Assembly (NCBI GenBank): GCA_005473895.2
Contig: SRJI02000015.1
Location: 1-64,000, forward strand
Direction of reading: 5' to 3'
DNA from: Carideicomes alvinocaridis
Lineage (GTDB): Bacteria > Pseudomonadota > Alphaproteobacteria > Rhodobacterales > Rhodobacteraceae
DNA length: 64,000 bases
Of the stretch, positions 44,072 to 53,451 are shown piece after piece; the stretch's first letter is position 1; each line of letters begins with the position of its first letter. Position numbers and translations under genes: made by a program. The notes beneath the pieces were generated by a model. It had not been told where the DNA came from and searched no databases. It saw only the letters and a program-made list of their open reading frames with translations.

Positions 44072-46078
44072 ATGAGTCTGCCCCCCGGTTTCCTCGACGA
44101 ATTGCGCAGCCGCACGAGCCTGAGCCAGGTCGTGGGGCGCAAGGTCATGTGGGACAACCGCAAGTCCAACCAGGCCAAGGGCGACATGTGGGCGCCGTGC
44201 CCCTTCCACCAGGAAAAATCCGCCTCCTTCCACGTCGATGACCGCAAGGGATTCTACTATTGCTTCGGCTGCCACGCGAAGGGGGACGCCATCTCCTTCG
44301 TCAAGGACAGCGAGAACGTGGAGTTCATGGAGGCGGTGGAGATCCTTGCCCGCGAGGCCGGGATGACCATGCCCCAGCGGGATCCGAAGGCGCGCGAGAA
44401 GGCCGACCGCGCCAGCCAGCTCGCCGAGGTGATGGAAAAGGCGGTCAAGCATTACCGGATGCAACTGCGCACCGCCGCCGCCGGGGCCGCGCGCGACTAT
44501 CTCGACCGGCGCGGCATGGCCGAGGAGACGCGCGAGCGGTTCGAGATCGGCTATGCCCCCGACGCGCGGCAGGGCGTCTTCCAGGCGCTCACCGGCCAGG
44601 GCGTGGCGCCCGAGCTGCTGGTGGAGGCGGGGCTCTGCGCCAAGCCCGACGACGGCGGCGCGCCCTATGACCGGTTCCGCGGGCGCATCATCTTCCCCAT
44701 CCGCGACGCGCGGGGGCGCTGCATCGCCTTCGGCGGCCGGGCGATGGATCCCAATGCCCGGGCCAAGTATCTCAACTCGCCCGAGACCATGCTCTTCGAC
44801 AAGGGGCGCAACCTCTACAACCACGGCCCCGCGCGGGAGGCGGCGGGCAAGGGCGCGCCGCTCATCGTGGCCGAGGGCTACATGGACGTCATCGCGCTCG
44901 TCGCGGCGGGGTTCGGGGCCTCCGTCGCGCCGCTCGGAACGGCGGTCACCGAGAACCAGCTGCAACTGCTCTGGCGCATCTCCGAAGAGCCGGTGATCGC
45001 GCTCGACGGCGATACCGCGGGGCTGCGTGCGGCCTACCGGGTGGTGGACCTTGCCCTGCCGCTGATGGAGGCCGGCAAGTCGCTGCGCTTCGCGCTGATG
45101 CCCGAGGGCAAGGATCCCGATGACCTGATCCGCGAGGGCGGGGCCGAGGCGATGTCGAAGCTTGTCGACGGGGCCATCCCCATGGTCACCCTGCTCTGGC
45201 AGCGCGAGACGGAAGGAAAGGTCTTCGACAGCCCCGAGCGGCGCGCCGCGCTCGACAAGGCCCTGCGCGAGAAGATCCGGCTGATCCGCGACCCCTCGCT
45301 GCGCAGCCATTACGGCGAGGAGGTGAACCGCCTGCGCCGCGATCTCTTCAACCCGCGCCGCGGCTGGTCCGACGACCGCGGGCAGGGCGGTTACGGTAGC
45401 GGCTTCGGCGGCGGGCAGGGCGGCCAATGGCAGCGGGGCGGACGCGACCGCTTCCGCGCCGCCACGCTCCGGCCGCTGGCGACCACCCGCGCCTCGCTGC
45501 TGGCCTCTGCCGACGAGGCGGCGCAGGAACACATGCGCGAGGCGGTGATCCTCGCCTCCCTGATCGTCACGCCCGAGGTCGTCCTGCAGTTCGAAGCCTC
45601 GCTCGAGGGGCTGGAATGCCGCGACCCCGACCACCGCGCGCTGCGCGACCTGCTGCTGGAGATGCCGGAGGCCGAAAGCGCCGGCCTGAAGCAGATAATT
45701 GAAGACAGAATCGGCCCCGCCGCCCTTGAAAAGCTCTTTGCGGCGAGCCATGTGGCGATCACGCCCTGCGTGCGCAAACCCGGCGATGCCGAACTGGCCG
45801 CGATGACCGTGGCCGAAGAGCTCGCGAAACTCGAGGCGCAACGCGGGCTCAGCGCCGAGATCGCCGAGGCCGAGGAGGATATCCAGGGCCTCGCGGACGA
45901 GGCGGTGACGTGGCGTCTCGGTCAGGCGGCGGAGGCCAGTAACCGGGCTGCCCGCAGCCAGCAGGAGGACAGGGCCGAATACGATACCGGCCCCAATGGC
46001 GCACCGATCAATCGTGCCGAGCGCAGTGCGTTCGATGCGCTGCTGAACCAGATCAGCTTTTCCAAGCGGCGGTCGTGA
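44072..46078 (+). CDS. dnaG: DNA primase
   Basis: 668 residues. The CHC2 zinc finger is Cys43-X2-His46 and Cys64-X2-Cys67 (CPFHQEKSASF, YYCFGCHAKGD). The Toprim catalytic core has IVAEGYMDVI with the metal-binding Glu and ALDGDTAGLRAA. A Gly/Gln-rich linker (about 440-460) leads to the C-terminal helicase-binding domain. It makes RNA primers at the replication fork. No good ribosome site is visible before the ATG at 44072. A 111 bp gap with a strong dyad separates it from rpoD. Confidence 0.97.
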   Translation: MSLPPGFLDELRSRTSLSQVVGRKVMWDNRKSNQAKGDMWAPCPFHQEKSASFHVDDRKGFYYCFGCHAKGDAISFVKDSENVEFMEAVEILAREAGMTMPQRDPKAREKADRASQLAEVMEKAVKHYRMQLRTAAAGAARDYLDRRGMAEETRERFEIGYAPDARQGVFQALTGQGVAPELLVEAGLCAKPDDGGAPYDRFRGRIIFPIRDARGRCIAFGGRAMDPNARAKYLNSPETMLFDKGRNLYNHGPAREAAGKGAPLIVAEGYMDVIALVAAGFGASVAPLGTAVTENQLQLLWRISEEPVIALDGDTAGLRAAYRVVDLALPLMEAGKSLRFALMPEGKDPDDLIREGGAEAMSKLVDGAIPMVTLLWQRETEGKVFDSPERRAALDKALREKIRLIRDPSLRSHYGEEVNRLRRDLFNPRRGWSDDRGQGGYGSGFGGGQGGQWQRGGRDRFRAATLRPLATTRASLLASADEAAQEHMREAVILASLIVTPEVVLQFEASLEGLECRDPDHRALRDLLLEMPEAESAGLKQIIEDRIGPAALEKLFAASHVAITPCVRKPGDAELAAMTVAEELAKLEAQRGLSAEIAEAEEDIQGLADEAVTWRLGQAAEASNRAARSQQEDRAEYDTGPNGAPINRAERSAFDALLNQISFSKRRS

Positions 46079-46129
46079 CCGATTTGCAGGGAAGGCGGGG
46101 AAAAATTGGCCGGCCGGGTGTTCGTCGGA

Positions 46130-46151
46130 CCGAATCACGGTATTGATTCGG
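46130..46151. promoter_or_regulatory. Perfect dyad between dnaG and rpoD
   Basis: CCGAATCA (46130-46137) and TGATTCGG (46144-46151) form a perfect 8 bp inverted repeat with a 6 bp spacer, 38 bp before rpoD. A further CGAATCACC half-site follows at 46159. It could be an operator for a dimeric regulator or a leader hairpin. Confidence 0.45.
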
Positions 46152-46189
46152 ACCACAGCGAATCACCCAGCCGCTGCGAGGAGCACTAG

Positions 46190-48184
46190 ATGGCCGCGAA
46201 AGACACCGACGATCGAAAGACCGAAGACCAGGACGTCGAAGTCACGCTCGACATGAGCCAGGCCGCGGTCAAGAAGATGATCGCCGAGGCCCGCGAGAAG
46301 GGCTACATCACCTACGATCAGCTCAACCAGGTCCTGCCACCGGACCAGGTCAGCTCCGAGCAGATCGAGGACGTGATGTCGATGCTCTCGGAGATGGGCA
46401 TCAACATCATCGAGGATGAAGAGGCCGAGGACGAGAACAAGGGCTCGACCGAACTGGCGACCACCTCGTCCGGCGGCAAGGACATCACGCTCGGCTCGTC
46501 CGACAGCGAAAAGCTCGACCGCACCGACGACCCGGTGCGCATGTACCTGCGCGAGATGGGCTCGGTCGAACTGCTGAGCCGCGAAGGCGAGATCGCCATC
46601 GCCAAGCGGATCGAGGCCGGGCGCAACACGATGATCGCGGGCCTCTGCGAAAGCCCGCTGACCTTCCAGGCCATCACCATCTGGCGCGACGAGCTGCTGT
46701 CCGAGGACATCCTGCTGCGCGACGTGATCGACCTCGAGACCACCTTCGGCAACCAGCTGGACGAGGAGGGGGCGGAGCCCGTCATCCCCGCCAACGTCAA
46801 CGCCGCCACCGGAGAGACCAAGCCCGCCGAGAGCGAGGAGAAGCAGCCGGAATACGATGCCGACGGCAATCCCATCGCCAAGGAGGACGACGAGGAAGAG
46901 GACGATCAGGCCAACATGTCGCTCGCCGCGATGGAGGCCGCGCTCAAGCCCCGCGTGCTGGAGACGCTGGACCGCATCGCCGACGATTACGCCATGCTCT
47001 CGCAGATGCAGGACAGCCGGATCTCGGCCACGCTGAACGAGGACGGCTCCTTCTCCAAGACCGACGAGGCGACCTACCAGAAGCTCCGCGGCGAGATCGT
47101 GGAGCTGGTGAACGGGCTGCACCTGCACAACAACCGGATCGAGGCGCTGATCGACCAGCTTTACGGCATCAACCGCCGGATCATGCAGATCGACAGCGCC
47201 CTGGTGAAGCTGGCCGACCAGGCCCGCATCAACCGGCGCGAATTCGTGGACGAGTATCGCGGCTACGAGCTTGATCCGACCTGGATGGACCGCATGGCGG
47301 AAAAGACCGGCCGCGGCTGGCAGATGTTCATCGAACGCTCCTCCGACAAGGTGGAAGAGCTGCGCTCGGACATGGCGCAAGTGGGCCAGTATGTGGGCCT
47401 CGACATCTCGGAATTCCGGCGCATCGTCGCCCAGGTCCAGAAGGGCGAGAAGGAAGCGCGGTCCGCCAAGAAGGAGATGGTGGAGGCCAACCTGCGCCTC
47501 GTGATCTCCATCGCGAAAAAGTACACGAACCGCGGGCTGCAGTTCCTTGATCTCATTCAGGAAGGCAACATCGGCCTGATGAAGGCGGTGGACAAGTTCG
47601 AGTATCGCCGCGGCTACAAGTTCTCCACCTACGCGACCTGGTGGATCCGGCAGGCGATCACCCGCTCCATCGCGGACCAGGCGCGGACCATCCGCATCCC
47701 GGTCCACATGATCGAGACGATCAACAAGCTGGTCCGCACCGGCCGCCAGATGCTGCACGAGATCGGCCGCGAGCCGACCCCGGAGGAACTGGCCGAGAAG
47801 CTCCAGATGCCGCTGGAGAAGGTGCGCAAGGTGATGAAGATCGCCAAGGAGCCGATCTCTCTCGAGACGCCCATCGGCGACGAGGAAGACAGCCAGCTCG
47901 GCGACTTCATCGAGGACAAGAACGCGGTGCTGCCGCTCGACGCGGCGATCCAGGACAACCTCAAGGAAACCACCACGCGGGTGCTGTCCTCGCTCACCCC
48001 GCGCGAGGAACGGGTGCTGCGGATGCGCTTCGGCATCGGCATGAACACCGACCACACGCTCGAAGAGGTGGGGCAGCAATTCTCGGTCACCCGCGAACGG
48101 ATCCGGCAGATCGAGGCCAAGGCGCTGCGCAAGCTCAAGCATCCGAGCCGCTCGCGCAAGCTGCGGTCCTTCCTCGACCAGTAA
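46190..48184 (+). CDS. rpoD: RNA polymerase primary sigma factor sigma70
   Basis: 664 residues. Region 1.1 lies at the N-terminus; region 1.2 holds [20 protein letters not shown]; an acidic non-conserved stretch (about 190-245) follows; region 2 has [20 protein letters not shown] and [16 protein letters not shown] for -10 recognition and melting; region 4.2 has [20 protein letters not shown] for -35 recognition. It directs housekeeping transcription. It follows dnaG as in many bacteria, but rpsU is not upstream. A strong intrinsic terminator ends the transcript. Confidence 0.98.
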   Translation: MAAKDTDDRKTEDQDVEVTLDMSQAAVKKMIAEAREKGYITYDQLNQVLPPDQVSSEQIEDVMSMLSEMGINIIEDEEAEDENKGSTELATTSSGGKDITLGSSDSEKLDRTDDPVRMYLREMGSVELLSREGEIAIAKRIEAGRNTMIAGLCESPLTFQAITIWRDELLSEDILLRDVIDLETTFGNQLDEEGAEPVIPANVNAATGETKPAESEEKQPEYDADGNPIAKEDDEEEDDQANMSLAAMEAALKPRVLETLDRIADDYAMLSQMQDSRISATLNEDGSFSKTDEATYQKLRGEIVELVNGLHLHNNRIEALIDQLYGINRRIMQIDSALVKLADQARINRREFVDEYRGYELDPTWMDRMAEKTGRGWQMFIERSSDKVEELRSDMAQVGQYVGLDISEFRRIVAQVQKGEKEARSAKKEMVEANLRLVISIAKKYTNRGLQFLDLIQEGNIGLMKAVDKFEYRRGYKFSTYATWWIRQAITRSIADQARTIRIPVHMIETINKLVRTGRQMLHEIGREPTPEELAEKLQMPLEKVRKVMKIAKEPISLETPIGDEEDSQLGDFIEDKNAVLPLDAAIQDNLKETTTRVLSSLTPREERVLRMRFGIGMNTDHTLEEVGQQFSVTRERIRQIEAKALRKLKHPSRSRKLRSFLDQ

Positions 48185-48223
48185 GCGGCGGCGCGAGCCG
48201 TCCCGACACCGACAGAAACGAAA

Positions 48224-48253
48224 ACGGCCGCCCCCTCGGGCGGCCGTTCTTTA
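48224..48253 (+). terminator. Strong intrinsic terminator after rpoD
   Basis: ACGGCCGCCC (48224-48233) pairs perfectly with GGGCGGCCGT (48238-48247), followed by TCTTTATT. The A-run before the stem makes it usable from the minus strand for the convergent dodecin gene as well. Confidence 0.9.
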
Positions 48254-48290
48254 TTCGTGACCTGTTCGTCAGGAATCGGGGCGCGCGGCC

Positions 48291-48494
48291 TCAATCCTCC
48301 AGGACGAAGGTTATCTCCATGTTGACCCGGTAGGACTTCACCTTGCCGTCCTCGACGTCGACATTGTTGTCCTTGATCCAGGCGCTTTTCACGTTGCGAA
48401 GGGTTTTCGAGGCGCGCTCGATCCCGATCGCGACCGCGTCATCGAAGCTCTTGGTCGAAGTTGCGGAAATTTCCGTTACGCGTGCGACGCTCAT
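48291..48494 (-). CDS. Dodecin (flavin-binding small protein)
   Basis: 67 residues, the usual dodecin size. [19 protein letters not shown] and [18 protein letters not shown] are family hallmarks; the Trp stacks against the bound flavin in the hollow dodecamer. Dodecins store and protect flavins such as FMN and lumichrome. AAAGGAGG precedes the ATG at 48494. An EcfG-like promoter match lies 31 bp upstream. Confidence 0.93.
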   Translation of the reverse strand: MSVARVTEISATSTKSFDDAVAIGIERASKTLRNVKSAWIKDNNVDVEDGKVKSYRVNMEITFVLED

Positions 48495-48525
48495 GGCATC
48501 CTCCTTTGATGACTTCTGCGGCGGA

Positions 48526-48550
48526 AACAGGGAGCGCCCGGCCATGTTCC
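48526..48550 (-). promoter_or_regulatory. Candidate EcfG-type promoter for dodecin
   Basis: On the minus strand GGAAC (48550-48546), 16 bases, TGTT (48529-48526). One base from the CGTT consensus, and placed 31 bp before the dodecin start. Confidence 0.45.
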
Positions 48551-48641
48551 AATTCGGTCACACTGCAGAGCGGCGTCTCGCCGAGACGGACCCGGAGGGC
48601 GGGCGTCCGGGTTGCTCCTTCAAGACCAAAGGAGACCCCTG

Positions 48642-48902
48642 ATGCCCCTTCGCCTGCTTGCCCCCTCCGCCGCCCTGCTGACCGCCCTGGCCGTCCTGCC
48701 GGCCACCGGGCGCATCGAGGCCGCCGCGCCACCGCCCCCGATGAGCGAGGCGGATGTCGTGACCATCGAGGTGCCGGCCGAGGATCTGGCCCGCTGCCGC
48801 GCCACGCTGGCGCAGGTCACCGGCGCCCCAGTGGAACAGACGGATGCGATCGCGCCCGTCGCCGCGACCGAGCTTCCCGTCGCGCGCTGTGTCGTCGAGT
48901 GA
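48642..48902 (+). CDS. Small secreted protein, unknown
   Basis: 86 residues. A signal peptide (MPLRLLAPSAALLTALAVLP) is followed by a Pro/Ala-rich segment, then a compact part with two cysteines (ARCRAT, ARCVVE) and many Val/Ala. AAAGGAG precedes the ATG at 48642. It is 92 bp upstream of another small secreted protein. No family recognised. Confidence 0.6.
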   Translation: MPLRLLAPSAALLTALAVLPATGRIEAAAPPPPMSEADVVTIEVPAEDLARCRATLAQVTGAPVEQTDAIAPVAATELPVARCVVE

Positions 48903-48943
48903 TGGGGCTCGGCCGCCCGCAAGTACGCGGCGGAAAACGTGAT

Positions 48944-48969
48944 GGAACCTCGCCGCGCCGGAGGGTGTT
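48944..48969 (+). promoter_or_regulatory. Candidate EcfG-type promoter for a small secreted protein
   Basis: GGAAC (48944-48948), 17 bases, TGTT (48966-48969), 25 bp before the ATG at 48995. One mismatch from consensus. Confidence 0.4.
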
Positions 48970-48994
48970 GGCCGGACAGTTCAGGAGACCAGCC

Positions 48995-49249
48995 ATGAAA
49001 ATTCTTCTCGCCAGCGCGCTTCTGTGCCTCCCGCTTTCCGCCACCGCCAAGGTCGCGCCGGAGAACGAGGCGGCCCCCGCGAGCCCCGCCATCCATGCCT
49101 CGGTCTATTCGCAGGTCCAGGGAGCGGATTCAGGCTTTGACGGGCTTTGCGTCCTGCCGCTCGATCCCGAGGGTCAGATGGTGGCGACCATGGCCACCGC
49201 GGATGACGAGGACACGTCCCTCTCGCTTCGGACTTGCAGTGCGGGCTGA
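48995..49249 (+). CDS. Small secreted protein, unknown
   Basis: 84 residues. A signal peptide (MKILLASALLCLPLSATA) and a mature part of about 66 residues with two cysteines (GLCVLPLD, RTCSAG) that could bridge. AGGAG precedes the ATG at 48995, and an EcfG-like promoter lies 25 bp upstream. It is unrelated by eye to the preceding secreted protein apart from size and cysteine pair. Function unknown. Confidence 0.6.
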   Translation: MKILLASALLCLPLSATAKVAPENEAAPASPAIHASVYSQVQGADSGFDGLCVLPLDPEGQMVATMATADDEDTSLSLRTCSAG

Positions 49250-49269
49250 GGACGGGCTAGCGGAGAGGG

Positions 49270-49686
49270 ATGCAGACCCGTTTCACCATCTCCACGAACG
49301 GCCCCGGCCTTTACGAGTTCACCCGCGACGTCGCCGCCTGGTGCCGTGATGCGGGCGGGGACGGGCTGCTGACGCTCTTCGTGCAGCACACCTCCTGCTC
49401 CCTGCTGATCCAGGAAAACGCCGATCCGGACGTGCAGCGCGACCTGCGCGCCTATTTCGACCGGCTCGTGCCGCCCTCTGACGATCCCTCCATGTCCTAC
49501 CTGCATCACGTGCAGGAGGGGCCGGATGACATGCCCGCCCATATCAAGGCCGCGATGCTGCCGGTGAACCTTCAGATCCCCGTCTCCGCCGGGCGGCTGG
49601 CGCTTGGCACCTGGCAGGGCATCTACCTGTTCGAGCATCGCCGCGCGCCCCATCACCGCCATGTGGCGGCGCATTTCGCGGGCTAG
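49270..49686 (+). CDS. yjbQ: YjbQ family protein (UPF0047)
   Basis: 138 residues. VQHTSCSLLIQENADPDVQRDL, then SYLHHVQEGPDDMPAHIKA and LGTWQGIYLFEHR, are the conserved blocks of YjbQ, with a cluster of histidines and acids that could bind metal. E. coli YjbQ can replace thiamine phosphate synthase weakly, but the true role is open. It starts 20 bp after the small secreted gene. Confidence 0.93.
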   Translation: MQTRFTISTNGPGLYEFTRDVAAWCRDAGGDGLLTLFVQHTSCSLLIQENADPDVQRDLRAYFDRLVPPSDDPSMSYLHHVQEGPDDMPAHIKAAMLPVNLQIPVSAGRLALGTWQGIYLFEHRRAPHHRHVAAHFAG

Positions 49687-49752
49687 GTGAGTCTCCTTCG
49701 CCACGGTCCCTGAGAACCGCATCTGGGGGCGGGATTTCACCTCTACCCAAAT

Positions 49753-49772
49753 ACTAGAGGCTCCCCTATAGT
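49753..49772. promoter_or_regulatory. Imperfect palindrome in the yjbQ-nrdR gap
   Basis: ACTA-N-AGG-N4-CCT-N-TAGT is a 20 bp dyad, 62 bp before nrdR. It is not a clear NrdR box. It may be a promoter-linked operator. Confidence 0.3.
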
Positions 49773-49833
49773 CGCTGTGGACTTGAGGGGCCGGTGCCCC
49801 ATGACAGGCGTATGACGACGAGGGGACCGGCTG

Positions 49834-50301
49834 ATGCGCTGCCCGTTTTGCGGAAATATCGACACGCAGGTGAAGGATTCGCGGCCTGCCGAGGATCATG
49901 TCTCGATCCGGCGCCGGCGCTTCTGCCCGGCCTGCGGCGGGCGCTTCACCACCTATGAGCGGGTGCAGCTGCGCGACCTCGTGGTGATCAAGACCAACGG
50001 CCGGCGCGAGGATTTCGACCGCGACAAGCTGGAACGCTCGATCCGCATCGCGCTGCAGAAACGCCCGGTCGAGCCCGAGCGCATGGACCAGATGATTTCC
50101 GGCATCGTCCGGCGGCTGGAATCGATGGGCGAGACGGACATCCCCTCCAAGGTGATCGGCGAGATCGTGATGGAGGCGCTGGCCCGGATCGACACCGTGG
50201 CCTACGTGCGCTTTGCCAGCGTTTACAAGAACTTCCAGGCCGCCGGGGACTTCGACAAGTTCGTGGCCGAGCTGCGCCCCGGCACCCAGCCGGAAGAGTG
50301 A
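49834..50301 (+). CDS. nrdR: Transcriptional repressor NrdR
   Basis: 155 residues. An N-terminal zinc ribbon with Cys3, Cys6, Cys31 and Cys34 ([18 protein letters not shown]) is joined to an ATP-cone domain ([20 protein letters not shown]). NrdR senses dATP/ATP and represses ribonucleotide reductase genes. Its stop overlaps the ribD GTG start (GTGA), the usual Rhodobacteraceae coupling. Confidence 0.97.
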   Translation: MRCPFCGNIDTQVKDSRPAEDHVSIRRRRFCPACGGRFTTYERVQLRDLVVIKTNGRREDFDRDKLERSIRIALQKRPVEPERMDQMISGIVRRLESMGETDIPSKVIGEIVMEALARIDTVAYVRFASVYKNFQAAGDFDKFVAELRPGTQPEE

Positions 50302-51389
50302 CCGAGACCGACACCCGCTTCATGGCGCTGGCCCTGACGCTGGGGCGGCGCGGCCATGGCAATGTCTGGCCGAACCCCGCGGTGGGCTGCGTGCTGGTCC
50401 GCGACGGCCGGGTCATTGCCCGCGCCTGGACCCGCCCCGGCGGCCGGCCCCATGCGGAGACCGAGGCGCTGGCCCAGGCCGGGGAGGCCGCCCGCGGCGC
50501 CACCGCCTATGTCACGCTGGAGCCCTGCGCCCATCACGGCAAGACCCCGCCCTGTGCCGAGGCGCTGGTGGCGGCGGGCGTCGCCCGGGTGGTGACCGCG
50601 CTCGAGGATCCCGACCCCCGCGTCGCCGGTCGCGGCCACGCCATCCTGCGCGAGGCCGGGGTCGAGGTGGTGACCGGCGTGCTGGCGGACCGCGCCGCGC
50701 GGGACCAGGCGGGCTTCCTGCTGCGTGTGACGCAAGGCCGGCCCTTCGTGACGCTGAAGCTCGCGCTTTCCCTCGACGGCCGCATTGCCACCGCCACGGG
50801 GGAATCCCGTTGGATCACCGGCCCCGAGGCCAGGCGCGAGGTCCACGCCCTGCGCGCCCGTCACGACGCGGTGCTGGTGGGCGGCGGCACGGCGCGGGCC
50901 GACGATCCCGCGCTGACCGTCCGCGACATGGGCATCGCGCATCAGCCGGTCCGCGTCGTGGCCTCCCGCAACCTCAACCTGCCGGAGGCGGGCCAGCTCG
51001 CCCGCACCGCGCGCGATATCCCGGTCTGGCTGCTCCACGGCCCCGACGCGCCGGAGGCGCAGCAGGCGGCCTGGCAGGAGCGTGGCGCGCTTCTGATGCC
51101 CGTGGCGCTGGGGCAGGGGCGGCTGGACCCGGCGGCGATGCTGCAGGCGCTCGGAGCTGCCGGGCTGACCCGCGTGCTGTGTGAAGGCGGCGGGCAGTTG
51201 GCCGCGACGCTGCTCGGCGCCGGGCTGGTGGACGAGCTGCAGGTCTTTTCCGCCGGGCTCGCTCTCGGCGCCGAGGGGACGCCCGGCCTGGGGGCCATGG
51301 GCCTCGACCGGCTGGCGGAGGCGCCGCGCTTCACCCTTGCCGAGCACCGCCGGGTGGGCGCCGACGTGCTGCATATCTGGCGGCGCTGA
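50298..51389 (+). CDS. ribD: Bifunctional riboflavin deaminase-reductase
   Basis: 363 residues, GTG start. The deaminase zinc site is His52-Ala-Glu54 with Cys77 and Cys86 ([19 protein letters not shown]); the reductase domain follows from about 145 ([17 protein letters not shown]). RibD performs the second and third steps of riboflavin synthesis. It overlaps nrdR by 4 bp. It ends 6 bp from the convergent kpsC, so ribE, its normal partner, is separated from it by the capsule block. Confidence 0.96.
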   Translation: MTETDTRFMALALTLGRRGHGNVWPNPAVGCVLVRDGRVIARAWTRPGGRPHAETEALAQAGEAARGATAYVTLEPCAHHGKTPPCAEALVAAGVARVVTALEDPDPRVAGRGHAILREAGVEVVTGVLADRAARDQAGFLLRVTQGRPFVTLKLALSLDGRIATATGESRWITGPEARREVHALRARHDAVLVGGGTARADDPALTVRDMGIAHQPVRVVASRNLNLPEAGQLARTARDIPVWLLHGPDAPEAQQAAWQERGALLMPVALGQGRLDPAAMLQALGAAGLTRVLCEGGGQLAATLLGAGLVDELQVFSAGLALGAEGTPGLGAMGLDRLAEAPRFTLAEHRRVGADVLHIWRR

Positions 51390-51395
51390 GCCGCT

Positions 51396-53447
51396 TTACC
51401 GGCGCCAGATCCAGCTCTGCGCCGCTAGCAATCCCTGCATCTTGGACAGCACCCGGTTGGCCGCGCCGGGATGGGCCACGCGCCCCTCGGCCAGCCGCTC
51501 CACCACCAGTTCGGGCGGGCAGGGCAGGCCGGTCACCGGGTCGAGGTAGCGCGGATAGGCGATGAGCGTCGCATGGACCAGCGCATCGAGCGAAAGCCGC
51601 GCGCGCCGCCGCTCCGGCACCGGGCCGCGATCCTCGGTCAGCCCCCAGCCGCCGTAGAAAGGCGCGCCCAGCGTGACGACCTTCACGCCCCGCAGCAGCG
51701 CCTCGAAACCAAGCGCCGAGGTCATGGTCCAGACCTCCGCCACCTGGCCCAAGAGCGCGCCCGGGTCTGCCTCTCCCAGAACCATGTCCGCGAGCTCCGC
51801 TGCCTCCGTCTCCGGCACCGCGCCCGGCCGCAACCCTGCCAGCACGTCGGGATGGGGCTTGTAGAGGATCACCGCCTCCGGGTTCGCCTCCCGCGCGGCG
51901 CGCAGCAGCTCGAGGTTGCGCCGCACCTCCCCGCCGCCCCGGGTGATCGAGGCGTCGTCTTCCACCTGTCCCGGCACGAGGATGCGGTGGCCCTCGGGCA
52001 GGGCGGGAAGGGCGCCGCCCGTGTTGTACTTGGTCACCCCGCGCGCCACGAGCGCCCGGTGCAGCCGCTGGGCCCGGGCCAGCGCATGGGCGGGCAGGTC
52101 GGGCGCGGCGTTCAGCAGCCGCTCCAGCCGGCTTTCGCGCGACGGGTCGTAGTAGATGCCGAGATCGTCCAGCGCCAGCGACAGCGGCGGCACCAGCTCC
52201 GCCCCCAGCCCGCGGGACCGCAGGAAACCGTCCTCGACCCGTACCGCATCCCGCCAGTCGCCCGCCGCCGAGGCCCAGGCCATCACCCGCCGCCCGTCGC
52301 GCGCGGCCCGGTTCCGCGCCTTCCCTGCGTCATTCTCGAAGACCACCGCCCGCTCCGCCCCGAACATCTGCTGCACGTGCCGCCGCTTCCACAGGCGCAT
52401 CCCGCCCGCAATCCAGCCATGGCGATCCTCGCGCCAGGCCCGCGCCTGCGCCTCCGCCGCGTCGATCGCCTGTTCCAGCTCGCAAAGCCGGTCGCGATAG
52501 GGATCGTACCAGCGGGGATAGAGGATCATCGCCGCCGCAAAAAGCTGCGCCCGGCTGAGCCTGCGGGTCCGGCGCGGCACTTCCACCTCGTCCTGGGTCA
52601 GCCCCCATCCGGCATAGAAGGGCTGGCCGAAGACCCGGGGGCGATGCCCGGCAAAGATCGCCTCGAACCCCATCTGGCTCGAGACGGTATAGACCCCCAC
52701 CGCCCCCTCGAAGAGCCGCCAGGGCGAGACGGGTGCATCCCAGAGCGTGACGCCCTGCGCGACATCGCCCTCCCCGAAATAGCCCGGCCGGTGGCCCGCG
52801 ACGGTTTCCGGGTGGGTCTTGATGACGACGGGCATGCCGGGATGCTCTTCCCTGGCAAAGACCAGCATCTCGCGGAACCGCGCCGCCTCGGCCGCGTCGC
52901 CGCCGGGGATGGAGGCGCGGACGGCAGCGTCACCCCGGGTTTGATCGATGACCAGCACGTAGCCGGGGGCAGGGGGCGCCACCTCGTCGGGGATGGCGAA
53001 ATACTTGGTCAGATGCGCCGCGCGCAGCCGCTCGATGGCATCGCGGGCGCGGTCCATCAGCGCGGTGTCGTCCAGCGGATGGGTGGCGAGCAGGGTTTCC
53101 AGATCGGAGGGTTGGGCGGCGTCGAAATGCAGCCCCCCACGGTCCAGCAGCAGCCCCAGCGGCGGCTCCTTCCGGCTGCGCCCGGGGTGGAGGGAGCGCA
53201 GGAAGGCGTCCTCGACCCTCAGCAGCCCGGCGCCCCGGCGCGCGGCCACCGCCTCGCCCCGCCAGGCGGTGGGGGAGGCGCCCCAGAGGCCCACGAGGTC
53301 GTCCGAGGAGGGCAGGCCCAGCCGGATGTCGTAGCCCGAAAGCTGCAAAATGCGGCGCACACGGGACTGCGCCAGGAACCCGCCGTTATAGACGAAAAGC
53401 CGCCGGGTCCCGGCGGCTTTCCTGTCGTGATCGGATGCTGACTCCAC
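51396..53447 (-). CDS. kpsC: Capsule polysaccharide Kdo transferase KpsC
   Basis: 683 residues made of two related glycosyltransferase modules, each with the same motifs: RVEDAFLRSLHPG / RVEDGFLRSRGLG, VIKTHPETVAG / LYKPHPDVLAG and FGQPFYAGWGLTQDE / LGAPFYGGWGLTED. KpsC builds the alternating beta-linked Kdo chain on a lysophosphatidylglycerol that anchors group 2-type capsules. It is cytoplasmic. It lies 4 bp after the export lipoprotein gene and is last in the capsule block. Confidence 0.94.
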   Translation of the reverse strand: MESASDHDRKAAGTRRLFVYNGGFLAQSRVRRILQLSGYDIRLGLPSSDDLVGLWGASPTAWRGEAVAARRGAGLLRVEDAFLRSLHPGRSRKEPPLGLLLDRGGLHFDAAQPSDLETLLATHPLDDTALMDRARDAIERLRAAHLTKYFAIPDEVAPPAPGYVLVIDQTRGDAAVRASIPGGDAAEAARFREMLVFAREEHPGMPVVIKTHPETVAGHRPGYFGEGDVAQGVTLWDAPVSPWRLFEGAVGVYTVSSQMGFEAIFAGHRPRVFGQPFYAGWGLTQDEVEVPRRTRRLSRAQLFAAAMILYPRWYDPYRDRLCELEQAIDAAEAQARAWREDRHGWIAGGMRLWKRRHVQQMFGAERAVVFENDAGKARNRAARDGRRVMAWASAAGDWRDAVRVEDGFLRSRGLGAELVPPLSLALDDLGIYYDPSRESRLERLLNAAPDLPAHALARAQRLHRALVARGVTKYNTGGALPALPEGHRILVPGQVEDDASITRGGGEVRRNLELLRAAREANPEAVILYKPHPDVLAGLRPGAVPETEAAELADMVLGEADPGALLGQVAEVWTMTSALGFEALLRGVKVVTLGAPFYGGWGLTEDRGPVPERRRARLSLDALVHATLIAYPRYLDPVTGLPCPPELVVERLAEGRVAHPGAANRVLSKMQGLLAAQSWIWRR

Positions 53448-53451
53448 GGCC

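Noticed and set aside
43535-46156. Long antisense frame across dnaG
   Set aside because: Shadow of dnaG; no ribosome site, no domain, and low-complexity composition. The same holds for antisense frames across rpoD, gbcAB and the TPR gene.
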